From Craterostigma plantagineum (taxonomy: Eukaryota > Streptophyta > Magnoliopsida > Lamiales > Linderniaceae): a stretch of DNA of 64,000 nucleotides. Both the position numbers and the translations under genes were made by a program. The notes below the pieces were generated by a model, which was not told the origin of the DNA, did not search any database, and saw nothing but the letters and a program-made list of their open reading frames with translations. The DNA lies in NCBI GenBank assembly GCA_027422505.1, contig JAPQWV010000420.1, positions 479,001 through 543,000 of the forward strand. Reading direction: 5' to 3'. Positions within the stretch are counted from its first letter, which is position 1; each line of letters starts with the position of its first letter. This document shows positions 43,024 to 54,821 of this stretch, in pieces.

Positions 43024-46000
43024 GCCCCCCCACAAGTTGGTGCTTGGTGAAAATCCAACAAGCCCAACTTGGAAATTAGTGACCCAAAGGCAGGCGAACT
43101 GAGGGATTTTGTAAACACGTCGACGAGTTGTAATGAGAAGAAACATGCTGTAATGTAATAAAACCAAGCTTGAACTGGGACGATGTAGCAATCGATCTCG
43201 ATGTGCTTAGTCCGCTCGTGGAACACCGGATTTTCGGAGATATGGATTGGAGCCTTGTTATCACACCAGAGAGGAATGTGCAGAGAATGAGAAACCTGCA
43301 GATCTTTTAACAGATAACTGATCCATCGTAGTTCACACACGGTAGCTGCGAGGCTGCGGTACTCAGCTTCGGCGGAGGAGCGAGATACTGTGTTCTGTTT
43401 CTTGGTTTTCCAACTAATGAGGGAAGAACCAAGAAAGATGCAATATCCGGTGAGTGACTTTCGAGAAACAGGGCAAGCAGCCCAATCAGAGTCACTATAA
43501 GCGGTAAGGTTCATGTCATTTGTAGCAGAGTAGTATAGACCTTGAGAAGTATGTGACTTCAAATAACGGAGAACATGTAACATTGCACGCCAATGTGCTT
43601 CACGTGGAGCCTGTGTGTGCTGACTTAGTTGCTGCACATCATGAGTAAGATTGGGTCTGGTGAAGCCTAAATAGAGGAGTTGCCCCACCAAGGTACGGTA
43701 TTTAGACGGATTATCAAGCAGTGAACCACATAACTGCTCAGTGGGGAAGGAATGGTTCTTGGGCAATGGAGTAGTTGCAGGCCTTGATCTGCTCATTCCA
43801 ACAGTGTTGAGAAGATCCAAAATATATTTACGTTGATTGAGATATATCCCTTGAGGGGTTCGGATAATCTCAAGCCCAAGGAAGAACTTGGCTGGGCCAA
43901 GATCTTTAATGGTAAATACAGAGTCGAAAGAAGTCTTTACCTTGGAGAGTTCAGCAAACGATGAGCCGGTGATGAGGACATCATCCACGTAGATCATATC
44001 ACGAAAACAGAATCTGTCTGTGATGATTGGGTAAAGCCATATGATAGAAGATGAGAGATGAATTGGGCATTCCACTGTCGGGAAGCCTGTTTAAGTCCAT
44101 ACAAGGACTTGCGAAGCGGACACACTTCTCCTGTAACAGAGTATCCCTGAGGCAACTTCATGTATACTTCCTCATCTAAGACAGCATGTAGAAACACATT
44201 ATTGATGTCCAATTGTTCCAAAGGCCAACTTAGGAGGCAGCAAGAGCAATCATAATCCTAACTGACACCGCCTTTGCCACGGGTGCAAAGATATCAAAGT
44301 AGTCAACTCCTTCAGTTTGGTTATAGCCTTTGGCTACCAAGCGAGCGTTATATCTATCAACTGTCCCATCGGCCTTGCACTTTACTTTGAAAACCCATTT
44401 ACAACCAATGGCTTTCTTACCCTTTGGCAACTCAACAATATCCCATGTGCCATTATGCTCAAGAGCCTCTAACTCGGCTTGCATAGCTTGTACCCAGTCA
44501 CTTGAAGTCCTAGCTTCTTCATAGTTGTGTGGCTCATGAACATTATTTAGATTTGCCAAGAAACATATATATTTAGGAGCAAAACAGGGGTTGGTAATGA
44601 ATGGATAAGTTTTAGGAGTATGAGGTGAGGATTGTACCTGATTACAGCAAGAAGTAGTCACTGAGCAAGCATGTATACCACAAGACACGTATTCATTCAA
44701 CCAGTGTGGGGGCTTTCTGGGTCTTAGGCCTTTTCTGGTGGGTGCTATGTCTGCTTGAAAAATAGGAGAATCAGGGATAGGGGAATGTGGAATGTTATGT
44801 TCAGGCGCTAGTGTAGGTGTGGCAGATGATGATGGTGGGGACTGAACGGAAGTGGGACTAATATCAGGAGGGGCAATATATGGTGCGGATGTATTATAAG
44901 AGGGTACCAAAGATGAATCTTCTAATGTTATGTCAGAAGCTGAAATTGGTAAGATTGCATCACATAAGATTGAAGGTGAGGTATCAGTATGTTGTGAAAG
45001 GGAAGATGCTCTCATGAAATACCACATCTCTAGAGATGAATATGTCCCTGGTTTGAAGATCAAGGACTTTGTAAGCCTTTTGACCGGGGGATACCCTAAG
45101 AAATTCCCTTGACTGCTCTAGGACTAAACTTGTCCTTGTAAGGTAAGGTGTTTGAGGCAAAATAAGCAGCCAAAGGTTTTTAGGTGGGTTAGATTAGGCT
45201 GTTTGTTGTGGAGAATCTCATAGGGACTTTTCCAATGAAGTGTGGATGTAGGTAAATGGTTGATGAGGTAAGTGGCTGTGAGCACACATTCACCCCAATA
45301 CTCTTTAGGTAGGTTGGATTGGAATAGGAGAGCTCGAGCAACTTGTAGCAAATGTTTATGTTTTCTCTCCGCTATCCCATTTTGCTGAGGGGTATATGAG
45401 CAAGACTTTTGGTGAAGGATACCAAAATCACTGAAAACAGCTGACAATGACTGCTGGTAAACTCAGCCCCATTATCACTTCTTATGATTTTTATTGGACA
45501 CTGAAACTGGTTTTGAACTAACTTCAGGAATTTGGCTAGTAAGGGTGATGTTTGTGCCTTGTTGTTCATGAGGATTGTCCACACAGATCGGCTATGATCA
45601 TCTACAATGGTCAAGAAGTAATGATGACCATTATGTGTGGGATATTTATAAGGGCCCCATATATCCACATGTAATAGCTCAAGGCAGGTAGAAGTATGGC
45701 TGTGACTGGTGGGAAATTTTATACGGTGTTGTTTGGCAGCAGGGCAAATATCACACACTTCACTGGAATTATCATGAGAAATGAAACTGATATGTTTTAT
45801 AACATCAATAGACGGGTTGCCCCAAACGACTATGCCATACATGTGAAGATACATGATTAGCACTTTCAGAAACATATGTAGTAGTATTGGCTAGGTGTTT
45901 ATCAATGAAAGGAATAGAAGATATGGTACTAGTGACTGACAGAATCTTTTCTGGTCTGAATGAATCCTTGTCCAGAACATACAGCCTGCTCATAACTCTT

Positions 46001-46374
46001 CCCACTGCAATCACTCTTTTAGTCAGTTGGGCCTGCAAAATGCAATATTCAGAAAAGAAGAAGGTAGTAATTTCATCAGTATTTGCAAGTTTATGTATAG
46101 AGATGAGGTTATATTTGAAGCCAGGGACATGAAGGCATTTGGTTAGTCGAAGGCTGTTATTAAATTCCACATCGCCAATATGCTTGACTGGTTTGACGCT
46201 ACCATCAGGCAGGAAAATAGGAGTATATAGGGTAGTGGGTTTTGTATTTTTCATGATGGTGAGGTCACAACACATATGATTTGTGGCGCCACTATCTAAT
46301 ATCCAGAACCACACAGTTTCTGAATCAGCAAGAATCAAATTTCCGTTTGAGCTCATACCTGCAAAGTCCATCAA
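42960..46374 (-). pseudogene. Element C pol (protease-integrase-RT-RNase H), frameshifted
   Basis: Protease with WILDSGATNHMC near 46290. Integrase at 45875-45124 with HVDIWGP, VDDHSRS and RSDNGAEF carrying the Asp residues and NGIAERKH the Glu. A variable linker is followed by RT: KWVFKVKCKADGTVDRYNAR, then YVDDVLITGSS at about 44000. RNase H has YSDSDWAACPVSRKS, SRSSAEAEYRSLA and WCDNKAPIHISENP. Breaks occur near 45860, 45430, 45100, 44225 and 44080, so the expected single ORF is in at least five pieces. Motif style fits a different copia lineage (Ale/Retrofit-like) from element B, but this is a judgement by eye. Confidence 0.92.
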
Positions 46375-46552
46375 CTGTGCAAAATTAACCTGATCAGTAT
46401 CAACCTTCCTTGATGTCCTTTGCTCTTTAGAATCTTCCCTACCTCATTTTGCAGTAGATTTAGATTGTTCATTATTACTTACAAATCAGAGACCTCATTC
46501 CCAGATATATCAACAGTGCCCTATGTGGCATTCATCACTTTTCTTCTCTCAC

Positions 46553-47385
46553 CTATGTGCAAAGGTTTCTGAGGTTGTTTGTTAATTTGTCCTTGTACTC
46601 GTTCCACCACTCTGGAAGTCCATGGAGTTTGAAGCACATCTCTCTGTTGTGCCCATTTCTCTTGCAATGGTCACACCACAGCTTCCTTTTTTCTTCTTTA
46701 GACATGAATGAATTTGCAAGTTTCTTGTTCACAGTATCCCTCCTTTCTGCCAGAAAAGCACTATTCTCATTTGATTCTCGGAGAAACATGCTTGACTTCC
46801 TCTGATTTCCGACATTCATGACCATGGCGTATGCTTTGTTCTCATCTGGCATTGGATCCATCATTAAAATATGGTTCTTCACCCCATCGTAATTTTCATT
46901 TAATCCTAGCAGGAATTGCATTATCTGTTCCTCCTTTCTTTAGCTTCAAAGCACTGTCGAGCATCACAAGTACATGCCACAGGTGGATCTACAAAGCTAA
47001 TTTCATCCCAGCATTTTTTGAGCTTCGAAAAATACAGATCTAGCGGCAAATTCTCTTGAGTAACAGAGACGATCTCTCTTTGCAAATTAAAAATCTGCGG
47101 ACCATTAGAGGTGCCATATCTGACTTTCAGTGACTCCCACAACACTTTTGCATTCGACGAGAAAGCATATCCGGCTGCAATCTCTTTGGCCATCGAGTTA
47201 AGGATACACAAGACGATCATAAAGTTCACTTGCTCCCACGCATCACGAGTTGGATCATTCGGAGGAGGCTCCTGCACTCGTCCATCAATTATGCCCAATT
47301 TCTTCTTCGCTCCCAAAGCTACCATCATTGCGTGGCTCCACGCCGCATAATTAGTGCTATTCAACATATTAGTAACCAAAACCAT
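46553..47385 (-). pseudogene. Element C gag
   Basis: Copia Gag: NYAAWSHAMMVALGAKKKLG, IIDGRVQEPPPNDPTRDAW, NGPQIFNLQREI, LPLDLYFSKLKKCWDEI. After a frame break near 46920 come QFLLGLNENYDGVKNHILMM and a zinc knuckle WCDHCKRNGHNREMCFKLHG (CX2CX4HX4C). The segment between the zinc knuckle and the protease (46375-46550) is out of frame with stops. Confidence 0.9.
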
Positions 47386-47605
47386 CCCAGGCGAATCAGA
47401 TCCATGGATATAAAGAGAATTTACTTCAGAAATCTGTTTCCCGATCTCGTCGAGCTAGGAGTCGTAGTAGGAATTGATGCGATTCACTGTCATCCTCCAT
47501 CGCAGATCCAAAGCTGATCGAAGTAATACTAGCAGTAGAAGTAAATCAAACAGAAATTGAAGCAGAATCGATCGTACTTTGATTGAGAGAGTGTCTCTGA
47601 TACCA

Positions 47606-47836
47606 TGTTACAAGTAGAGAAATGATAGAAGATTTTTACTGTGTAGAACTCTCAATAAATGAATTGTCTTCAGGTCTTTGCCTTATATACACTCACAGTA
47701 CGCTAACTAACTCATACTAGCTAATACCAATTAATTCCACTAAATTAAATAAAAGAATGACACGTGGACAGCTTATGTGTAATCCTCCGTGCGTGAGTCG
47801 GCTGCGACGTTGGCTCTGCCATCCATATTGACAACA
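47606..47836 (-). repeat. Element C 5' LTR (231 bp)
   Basis: Matches 42793-43023. The primer-binding site (initiator Met tRNA) lies immediately inside at 47591-47605. Confidence 0.93.
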
Positions 47837-49550
47837 ATACCAATACCATACCAAAATTTCGGTATACCTTAAATTTCGATACGATGTCATACCGAAAATT
47901 CAGTATTGTATAGGTATCATACCTTATACCATTCACACGGAGGGTTTTTTACCATGCGTGTCTCGTAACTCGTTAATTCGTTGTTTTCGAATTTTTAGTC
48001 AATTCAAACTCCTTAGGCCTAAATACGATGGATTATTAATACCAAAAGTTTCAAGAGAAAAAGATTTATTCATAAAATAAATTTATGGGCTAAACAAATT
48101 CATGAAGATCCTTATAATATTTTCTATTTTATGTTTTTTGAAATAATGTAATATATGTAGGTATATATATATATATATATATATATATTTTAAATATTAA
48201 AAATTTTAGTATTTCGGTATAATTGGTATACCTAATTTTTAAAATTTTTAATCCATTACTGTACCGAAAATTTTCGATATTTTCGGTATGTTTCAATATG
48301 ATAGGACGGCATATCGGTATTTCGATATATTTTCCCAGCCCTATCTCAAATTCACGACGCATGAAATCTATCCCTACCACAAATTGTCCCCTTTGTGTCC
48401 GAAATGGTCAGGTCACTTGAATTTTAAATCTTATGGTTCACAAAATTTATTTTTATTTATTAATTCTTTTAATCCTATATTCCACCTAATCATAAAATCA
48501 TCGTTATTCATGTGATTGATATGATAAAAAAAATAACCACATTCAATTTATTCCTTGTTTTATGATGATCAAATTGATATCCGTATTATATATTTTCCGA
48601 TAATCATAAAAATTAATTTTAACAAAGTGAACATGAAACGAGACATGGATAGTGGGACAGATACTTTCAACAGAATTCACGGCATAAAAACACAGTTAAT
48701 TTTACACAATAATATAGTTGCTCAAGTATTTACTCCAACCTATAAAATCTATTTTTTACAAAAATAAGAGATTTTTGAACTTAAATACCTAAAGCAGAAA
48801 ATAGGACACGGATCAGTACCCCGTCAGATCCAATTTATACACAAGTACCTAATGGAAAAAAAATTCTACACATTGATACCCAATTCAATGAAATTACCAT
48901 ATTACCCTCATATCATCTTTTACAATCGATTTTTTCTTCTCCTCTTCATAGTAAATTGCGCGATCGATTTTCTCCTCCTTTACACAGTAAATTGCGCGCG
49001 AACAAAAAACTTTCAAAAATCGTCACCGTCCTTTCTCATCCCTTGCCGGTGCCGGCGAATCGTTCGTTCTCATCCGTTGCCGGTGTCGGGAAGCTCCGTC
49101 ATTATCCCTTCAGGTAAAATGTCGTTTTATTACTCTCCATGTGAGCTTTTGATTTCATTTATTTTCGGTTATTCGAGCTGTTCGTGTTGTGACTGAGGTG
49201 GAACCGACTCAGTAGAATATGGAACTACAAAGAGTTTGTGAGAATACATGGCAAATGCTTAGTCGAGCTCGTTTCTTCTCTGTAAAAGTCATTTTTCCTC
49301 ATTCCCACTATTGTAGCTTACTTTGGTGGTCGAGTTGTAAGTGGGTAAGTAAGCAATTGATTGTAATGACGCTGATTTGTTGCCGTCCCAATTTTATCGA
49401 CATTTGCTACAATATATTATGTTGTATCTTTCTACATACATATTAGGTACCACATCACCTGTTTATTTGGTACCGACCTAGTTTATATGACGTACCATTT
49501 ATGACGGTTTGTCGTACCATTTGTAACAGGTTATCGTATTATCTGAAGCT

Positions 49551-49856
49551 ATGTTATCTACAAGTGTAGTAGGTGGAGGGACGTTGTTTGCATTCTGCGA
49601 GTACAAGGAGAATACGTTCTTATTGTTGATAAATGAAGCGACAACGCTTATTGATATTTACATATCCCTCCAAAGAAGATGGCCAGATATTGATTCGCGA
49701 CGTGACTCAATAAAGTATCAAGTTCCTTTTGAAAGTTTGTACTCATCTCTTAAAGAAAATGCTGATGTTTGGCATATGTACCAGCTATTTACACGGCTGA
49801 AATTTGCAATGATCCAATTGAAAATGGAACATGACGATGAAATTAGGATGGGTTAA
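49551..49856 (+). pseudogene. Possible N-terminal remnant of a MULE transposase
   Basis: A 101-codon frame starting at an ATG. The block EATTLIDIYISLQRRWPDID followed by SIKYQVPFESLYSSLKENAD and VWHMYQLFTRLKFAMIQL resembles the N-terminal domain upstream of MuDR-type transposases (a T-rich segment, then a YQVP-like strand, then a Dv-F region). The zinc-finger and DDE domains that should follow are absent; the next recognisable sequence is the opposite-strand gene. The assignment is by memory of family patterns and is tentative. Confidence 0.4.
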
Positions 49857-49984
49857 AGCAGTCGTGTAGAGAGGTCTGTTTCTTATCTTTGTTAGACATT
49901 ATCTGTACTATTTACATATCCCTCCATTGGTTGATACCCTTTTCCAAATATATTCTAACAGTATGGAAGAAAACGAAGATTTCG

Positions 49985-52234
49985 TTAAATATAATGTTGA
50001 AAGAAATTCAATGGATGCATGGAGTCACTACATTCGTTATACTCAAAGCCTTTGTGAAGTATTCTATCTGCACGAAGCTTGGGAAAACGAATACACGTTC
50101 TCCCTTCGAGTTCTGCAGAGTGCCGCTCCAAACAATTAGCAAATGCATCAATCACATTCGACTGGATCATGTCACGGAATAGCAACTTGTACAAGCCCTT
50201 CGCATCAACTGCAGTCAAGTCGCTTTGCCAAACGACCTCACTGCATAAGAAATAATACCACAATTTTGAGAGCAACAATTTTCTAACAATTGGAACGTAA
50301 TATCGACGTACCTAATCTTCTTCGCACTAATGTATCGTTCGATGCAATGCCTCTGCTCCTCGGTGATCCCATCACGTCCGGCATAGTCCAACCGACCGGA
50401 GTACTTCTGGCAGTAGGCCACCGAGATTTCTCGATCAGAGCCAGTATCATCGACATCAACAACCTGAGCCTTTTCATTTTTACGCGCCATCTTTCGTGGT
50501 CGCGGCTCAGAGGATACCGGTGTAGTGAATGCTGAATCCCGGTGCTTCTTACGATCATTTCTGCCACGGACTATTCGCGCAATGGACGAGGCCACCATAT
50601 CTTCCGCAGGTGCCACTATGTCATGTGGGATAATTGTTGTCGCCAGCTCACCAACACCATTCTCATCCTCGGCGCATACATCTTCGACATCATCCTCAAC
50701 GACACGATCCTCACTACTAGCCTCCTCCTCAACAACTAGTTCCTCTTCTCGAACCTCTTCATTGTCAGCTAAAATTGTATCCTCCTCACGGACCTGTTTG
50801 TCGTTTCGAACCTCTTCGACATCTTCCTCAACGATACGAGCCTCACTACCCGCCTCTTCCTCATGAACTAGTTCTTCTTCTCGAACTTCTTCACTTTCAA
50901 CTTCAAATGTATCCTCCTTATGAACCTGTTTGTCGTCTCGAACCTCTTCGATATCTTCCTCAACGATACGAGCCTCCTTCTCATGAACTTCTTCCGCATG
51001 AAATCCCCAACCACCTGGCCCAATAGCAAGATCCTCACTAGCCTCAGGCACTTCCTTCTCCTCAACCGCCTCAGCCTCCTTAATTATCCTAGCTTGCGTC
51101 TCTGATAACATCATCTTTTGACCTCAACTCAGCCTCTAACCTCTCGACGCGAGCAATCAACTCAAATTGAGAAATAGCAATGCATCCATGCGCCTTAAGG
51201 AAATGTATATCGTTAAACAAATAAGAACCATGCAACCTAACTCAAAAAGAAAGGAACATATACCTCTATCGGCATATTTATCGGTTGCAAGAACTTCAAT
51301 TCCTTCCTTCGCGGATATATTTGATGAACACTACCAATCGCAGCCAACTCAGCCACAGCTTTGTTTACATCGTTAGGAACCCTCATATCCTCCCAATTGA
51401 TCATCCGAGGGAACGTGTAAGCAGCCCGCTTCTTCGTCAACGACGGCACACGCTCATACACCCACATCTACAAATAGAAAAGCATTGTATTATCATTAAA
51501 CACATAATAAATTAAATAAATATAAAATAAATGAAGTAATTGACCATTAGTCCAATAGTACAGCCATTCATCGTCATGTTTGTAGATGTAGAGGGGGTCC
51601 ACGACGCAAGCAATTCCTTTATATCAACAACCAGAAATTCGTGTGCGGCCCCTCCCCAAGCGTACTCCCCGATCATCTCTAAATCATCGACGTAGGTATT
51701 CACGAAGGATGGGTTCTTTGAATTACCCATCGGGAATAAGACAGTGTTAAATAGAAAAAGAACAAACATCCTCACAAAATCATCCGTCCTCTCCTTACCA
51801 GACTTCCCTACAAACTCATCTAACAACTTTAAAATATTTGGACGTGTTACATTGCAATTCTTTTTGCCGAAAAACCTCTTGACTGTCGTGGATTCCAGTT
51901 TTACGTTAGGGTCCACCGGCTGACCGACATGGTGCAATCCCGTGACTATACTAAACTCTTGAGGGGAGAAAACAACATCGAGATTTGCACCAAGCCTAAA
52001 CGAGTTAGTCACTACGTTGTAACGCCGTAAAAGTGCCACTATTCTCGCAAAAGAATGTGACATTTCAGGCATTTCTAAGAAAAAATAAAAAGGTGTATCC
52101 TTTAGAGCTTCACGTTGCTCAGGTGTCATTTTCTCATTTATTTTGATCATCACAGATCGAAATAAAGAAGGATGACACCTAGAAGAAAGCTCAGATCCGT
52201 CCTGCGGAGTCTTTTTCTTGGTCTTTGATGTCAT
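49985..52234 (-). pseudogene. Transposon-borne DUF1985 / Ulp1-like protease gene, catalytic part missing
   Basis: Exon-like pieces on the minus strand. (1) 52234-51545, 230 codons from MTSKTKKK, carries the DUF1985 domain (FYFFLEMPEMSHSFARIVAL, VVFSPQEFSIVTGLHHVGQP, TDDFVRMFVLFLFNTVLFPM). (2) 51468-51264 continues it (MWVYERVPSLTKKRAAYTFP). (3) About 51200-50300 is a coiled coil (RVERLEAELRSKDDVI), then after a frame break a very acidic Glu-rich region with about three ~44-residue repeats (EARIVEEDVEEVRNDKQV), then Lys/Arg clusters (RKKHR, RPRKMARKNEK). (4) 50235-49985 resembles the start of a Ulp1 C48 peptidase (LYKLLFRDMIQSNVIDAFA) but stops before the His-Asp-Cys triad. It cannot be an active SUMO protease as sequenced. 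Such genes are commonly captured by plant MULEs. Confidence 0.62.
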
Positions 52235-53099
52235 ATCTGCATAAACAAACAGAAAAATCAAATTATAGTTACATTACCATTTTATTCATGCATACAGTAT
52301 CAATATACCTAACATAGTGTACCAACAAACCTAAACAGGGAGTACCAACGAACCCAACAAGAGAGTACCAACAAACCTAAACAGTGAGTACTAATAAAAG
52401 ACATATACATTACCAACTGAACAACCTATCGTACCAAACAAAGCCAATTTCAACACCTAATCAAATCATAATCGAAGTCCGACTCGAAGCCCACAGTTTC
52501 AAACACCAAATGCCCACAATTCCAAACATAAACACCCTCCCCCAACTTTCAGAAAATCTCCAAAAAAAACCTAAACCTAATCGAAATCTACTGGAAACAG
52601 CAATGGACAAGGAAAACGAATTAAAAATAAAAAACCTAAACCTAATCGAAGCCTAAACCCTAAGGAGTAACCAAAAACGCGACTGAAAAATTAGAAGAAA
52701 AAAGCAAAAAAATACCTTCGATTTATGACTGTAATACCTCATTCGGAAGTAGGAAAATGCTCTAAATATTGCGACAATTGCTGGTTTTGAGAGGATTCTT
52801 TCTTAAACTTCGGTTTGGAGCCAAAATCGACAGAAGAGAATCAGATGGTTGCGTTTTGCTTTCGTTTGTTTGGGTACGGTTTGGTTTCTTCGACGGTTTG
52901 GTGTTATTTCTTATTTAAATTAAAATCTTGGTTAAATGGTAATAAACAATATTTACAAGGGGCAAAGTTTTCATATAGGTACCTACTTGTAAAAACTATT
53001 TCAGATGGGTACCTATCAATAACATTTCGCTGACAGGGAACTGATGCGTTTTTATTTTATAGCTATGGGTATTTAAGTGTTCATTCCCCCAAAAATAAA

Positions 53100-54161
53100 T
53101 CATTTTCTTATTTTACTACTATCATAATTGACTTTTTAAACTTAATATTATATTAATTACAAAATTCAATAGTTTATAAAATTAGCAGAAATTATAATTT
53201 TATTAAATGAAAAATATCAATAAATAAAAGAAAATTAATATATTTTTACTTTTATCATTAAGAATTATTTACATATAATTGAAATATGATCTCATTTAAA
53301 AAAAAAAAAGAAATATGATCTAATAAATAAAATATAAATAAATAGAAACTACAAATCTATTTTTTGTATTGGAAATTGTTTGTTTCTATATCCGGAGTTT
53401 CGCTGCTCATCAACACAATATGAGCGTTAAACAGTCCAAACGTCTATTTTTTTATTAAAAAAATAATGTATTCGGAGATGCTCCAATGATCTCATATTTG
53501 AACTTAGTTGACTCATTTAATTTAATAACCGGTAAACTTTTATTCTTTATTTGTTTTTTTCTTTGCTCAAAATTAAAACCATTTGATTTGGGCCGAGTAA
53601 AAAGCCCATTAATCCATAAAGCCCAATAGAGTTCCAACTTTCCAGCGCTTTTTTCATAGCTTTGACTTGTTCTTCAGCTTCGAGTCAGCGTTATCCTCGG
53701 AAAATTTCCTCCAAAATAAATCTTAAACCTAGAATTTGTAATTTCATATCGGGTTTAATAACGGTATCGAGCGAGCTTCGGGGGTGTTTGTTTTTCGATT
53801 GCTAATCTTAAATTTATGAATTTCGGCTAGGGTTTTGAGCTAGGCGCCGATTTCAATTTTAATTATCAAATTACCAAGTTGTCTCTGATTGAAAGGAGCA
53901 GCCTTTGAGGCATCTACTTCATTCAACCTCTATCGGCGAAGTTTCGTCCTTTCCTTACCTTTTGTCTGGTAATTACCGCCTCTCCCATTTTTTTTTTCCT
54001 TGTATTGTCTTACTAATTTTTTCGCAGACAGAGAATAAGATGTAGGTCTTGGCCTACTCTGTCTGGGTTGTAAGGTATTGCTATTTTCTTTCAGGCCGGC
54101 CGTTACATAAGATTCTTGTAAGACCTTCGTCGAGTTTTAGCGTCCTTGTGTTAGAATTGAT
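53100..54161. other. AT-rich spacer and 5' leader of the hypothetical gene
   Basis: 53100-53640 is AT-rich with no coding signal. From about 53640 the sequence looks like a 5' untranslated region with a leader intron (pyrimidine-rich TTTTTTTTTCC near 53990, acceptor-like CGCAG at about 54027) ahead of the ATG at 54162. Confidence 0.45.
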
Positions 54162-54821
54162 ATGGGTATCGTTGGGCTGTGTACTAACGAGGAAGAAAAT
54201 AGTACAACAGCTGATGAAGAAAGCTATTGCATTGTTGAAGGTAGTAACATCGAAACCCCATCATTGTCCCCATCTTCTTCGAACGAAAGGAGACTTTCTA
54301 CAGCACCATTACAACCCGAAACTCAGGATTCAGGCCGGGAGGAGCAAAAAGTGGGCCCGAACAGCTCATCGTCGCCGCTGCTCTCTCCTCACTCCCACAC
54401 AAATTTGTGCTATGAAATCCCTATAAATTGCGCCTTCGATGCGTTTTCCACTGCTGGTTCTGATAAGGTCATGGGATCTCCTTTTTGCAACAAGTGCACG
54501 AGTCAATCATTGGTTCACCCCGCGCATCGGCGCCTCAGCTTTCAACTTGGCGAAGATTTGATCGGTTGCACTAATGAGTCCGAGGAGCAGAGTCTGTTTG
54601 AGCTTCTCTATGATGCTATATTGGACTCTATCGTTTCCGAGCACAACGAGCGACTTCTTGCCGAGCTGGCCGCCCAGGTTTCAGATTCTGATGAATATCA
54701 AACGCCTGATTCCGCGCCTCGAATCAATTGGGTAGCTGAGACATGTCCAAGAGCTCCACTGAGGGTAACGAATCGCCGCTGGCATTTCGACAAGGACATA
54801 TGTAGGAAACTGGAATTCTGA
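54162..54821 (+). CDS. Hypothetical protein, 219 residues
   Basis: Single open frame starting with ATG (MGIVGLCTNEEEN). I do not recognise a family. The first ~90 residues are Ser/Thr/Pro/Glu-rich and probably disordered. The middle has CNKCTSQSLVHPAHRRLSFQ, a Cys-X2-Cys followed by basic residues. The C-terminal part is more ordered: an acidic helix (SEEQSLFELLYDAILDSIVS), EHNERLLAELAAQVSDSD, then INWVAETCPRAPLRVTNRRW and a basic end (HFDKDICRKLEF). Codon composition and length argue for a real gene. There is no signal peptide or membrane segment. Splicing to downstream exons near 54920 and 55027 (both preceded by TTTTGCAG/TTGCAG) cannot be excluded. Confidence 0.6.
   Translation: MGIVGLCTNEEENSTTADEESYCIVEGSNIETPSLSPSSSNERRLSTAPLQPETQDSGREEQKVGPNSSSSPLLSPHSHTNLCYEIPINCAFDAFSTAGSDKVMGSPFCNKCTSQSLVHPAHRRLSFQLGEDLIGCTNESEEQSLFELLYDAILDSIVSEHNERLLAELAAQVSDSDEYQTPDSAPRINWVAETCPRAPLRVTNRRWHFDKDICRKLEF

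Larger units (their letters stand above)
42793..47836 (-). mobile_element. Ty1-copia element C (5.04 kb), nested in hAT copy 2
   Basis: Minus-strand element with the 5-bp TSD ATACC (42788-42792 and 47837-47841). Both LTRs are 231 bp (42793-43023 and 47606-47836) with about a dozen differences. The primer-binding site TGGTATCAGAGAC follows the 5' LTR, and the polypurine tract GTGGGGGGGC precedes the 3' LTR. The element contains gag, protease, integrase, RT and RNase H in copia order but is broken by many frame shifts. The left LTR begins TA instead of TG, apparently a point mutation. Confidence 0.94.
42199..48343. mobile_element. hAT-superfamily element, copy 2, hosting two later insertions
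   Basis: Inverted relative to the copy at 30597-31665. Ends are TAGTAGTGGTTCGG and (reverse) TAGGGCTGGGAAAA. The flanking 8-bp target duplications TCTCCAAT (42191-42198) and TCTCAAAT (48344-48351) differ by one base. Its own sequence is about 590 bp once the MITE (42216-42717) and copia element C (42793-47836) are removed. Interior matches to copy 1 include the ACACGGAGGGTTTTTTACCA segment. A (TA)n run lies at about 48163-48187. Confidence 0.9.
48769..53090. mobile_element. Mutator-like element (MULE) carrying a DUF1985/Ulp1-like gene
   Basis: About 4.3 kb flanked by near-identical 9-bp duplications AAAAATAAG (48760-48768) and AAAAATAAA (53091-53099), the length expected for MULEs. Imperfect terminal inverted repeats of about 130 bp share TTAAATACC, GGATCAGTACCCCGTCAG against GCATCAGTTCCCTGTCAGCG, and ACAAGTACCTAATGG against ACAAGTAGGTACC. 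Inside, a plus-strand frame near the left end looks like the N-terminus of a MULE transposase. A long minus-strand gene resembles the Ulp1-like gene known from Kaonashi-type MULEs. No DDE transposase core is present, so this copy is probably nonautonomous. Confidence 0.75.

Noticed and set aside
50525..50866. Ser/Thr-rich plus-strand frame
   Set aside because: It is the antisense of the Glu-rich minus-strand transposon gene; GAG/GAA codons read backwards as CTC/TTC give Ser/Leu-rich shadows.
53460..53485. GGAGATGCTCC as a third end of the GAGCATCTCC MITE
   Set aside because: Only about 11 bases match and no partner end or interior similarity is visible.
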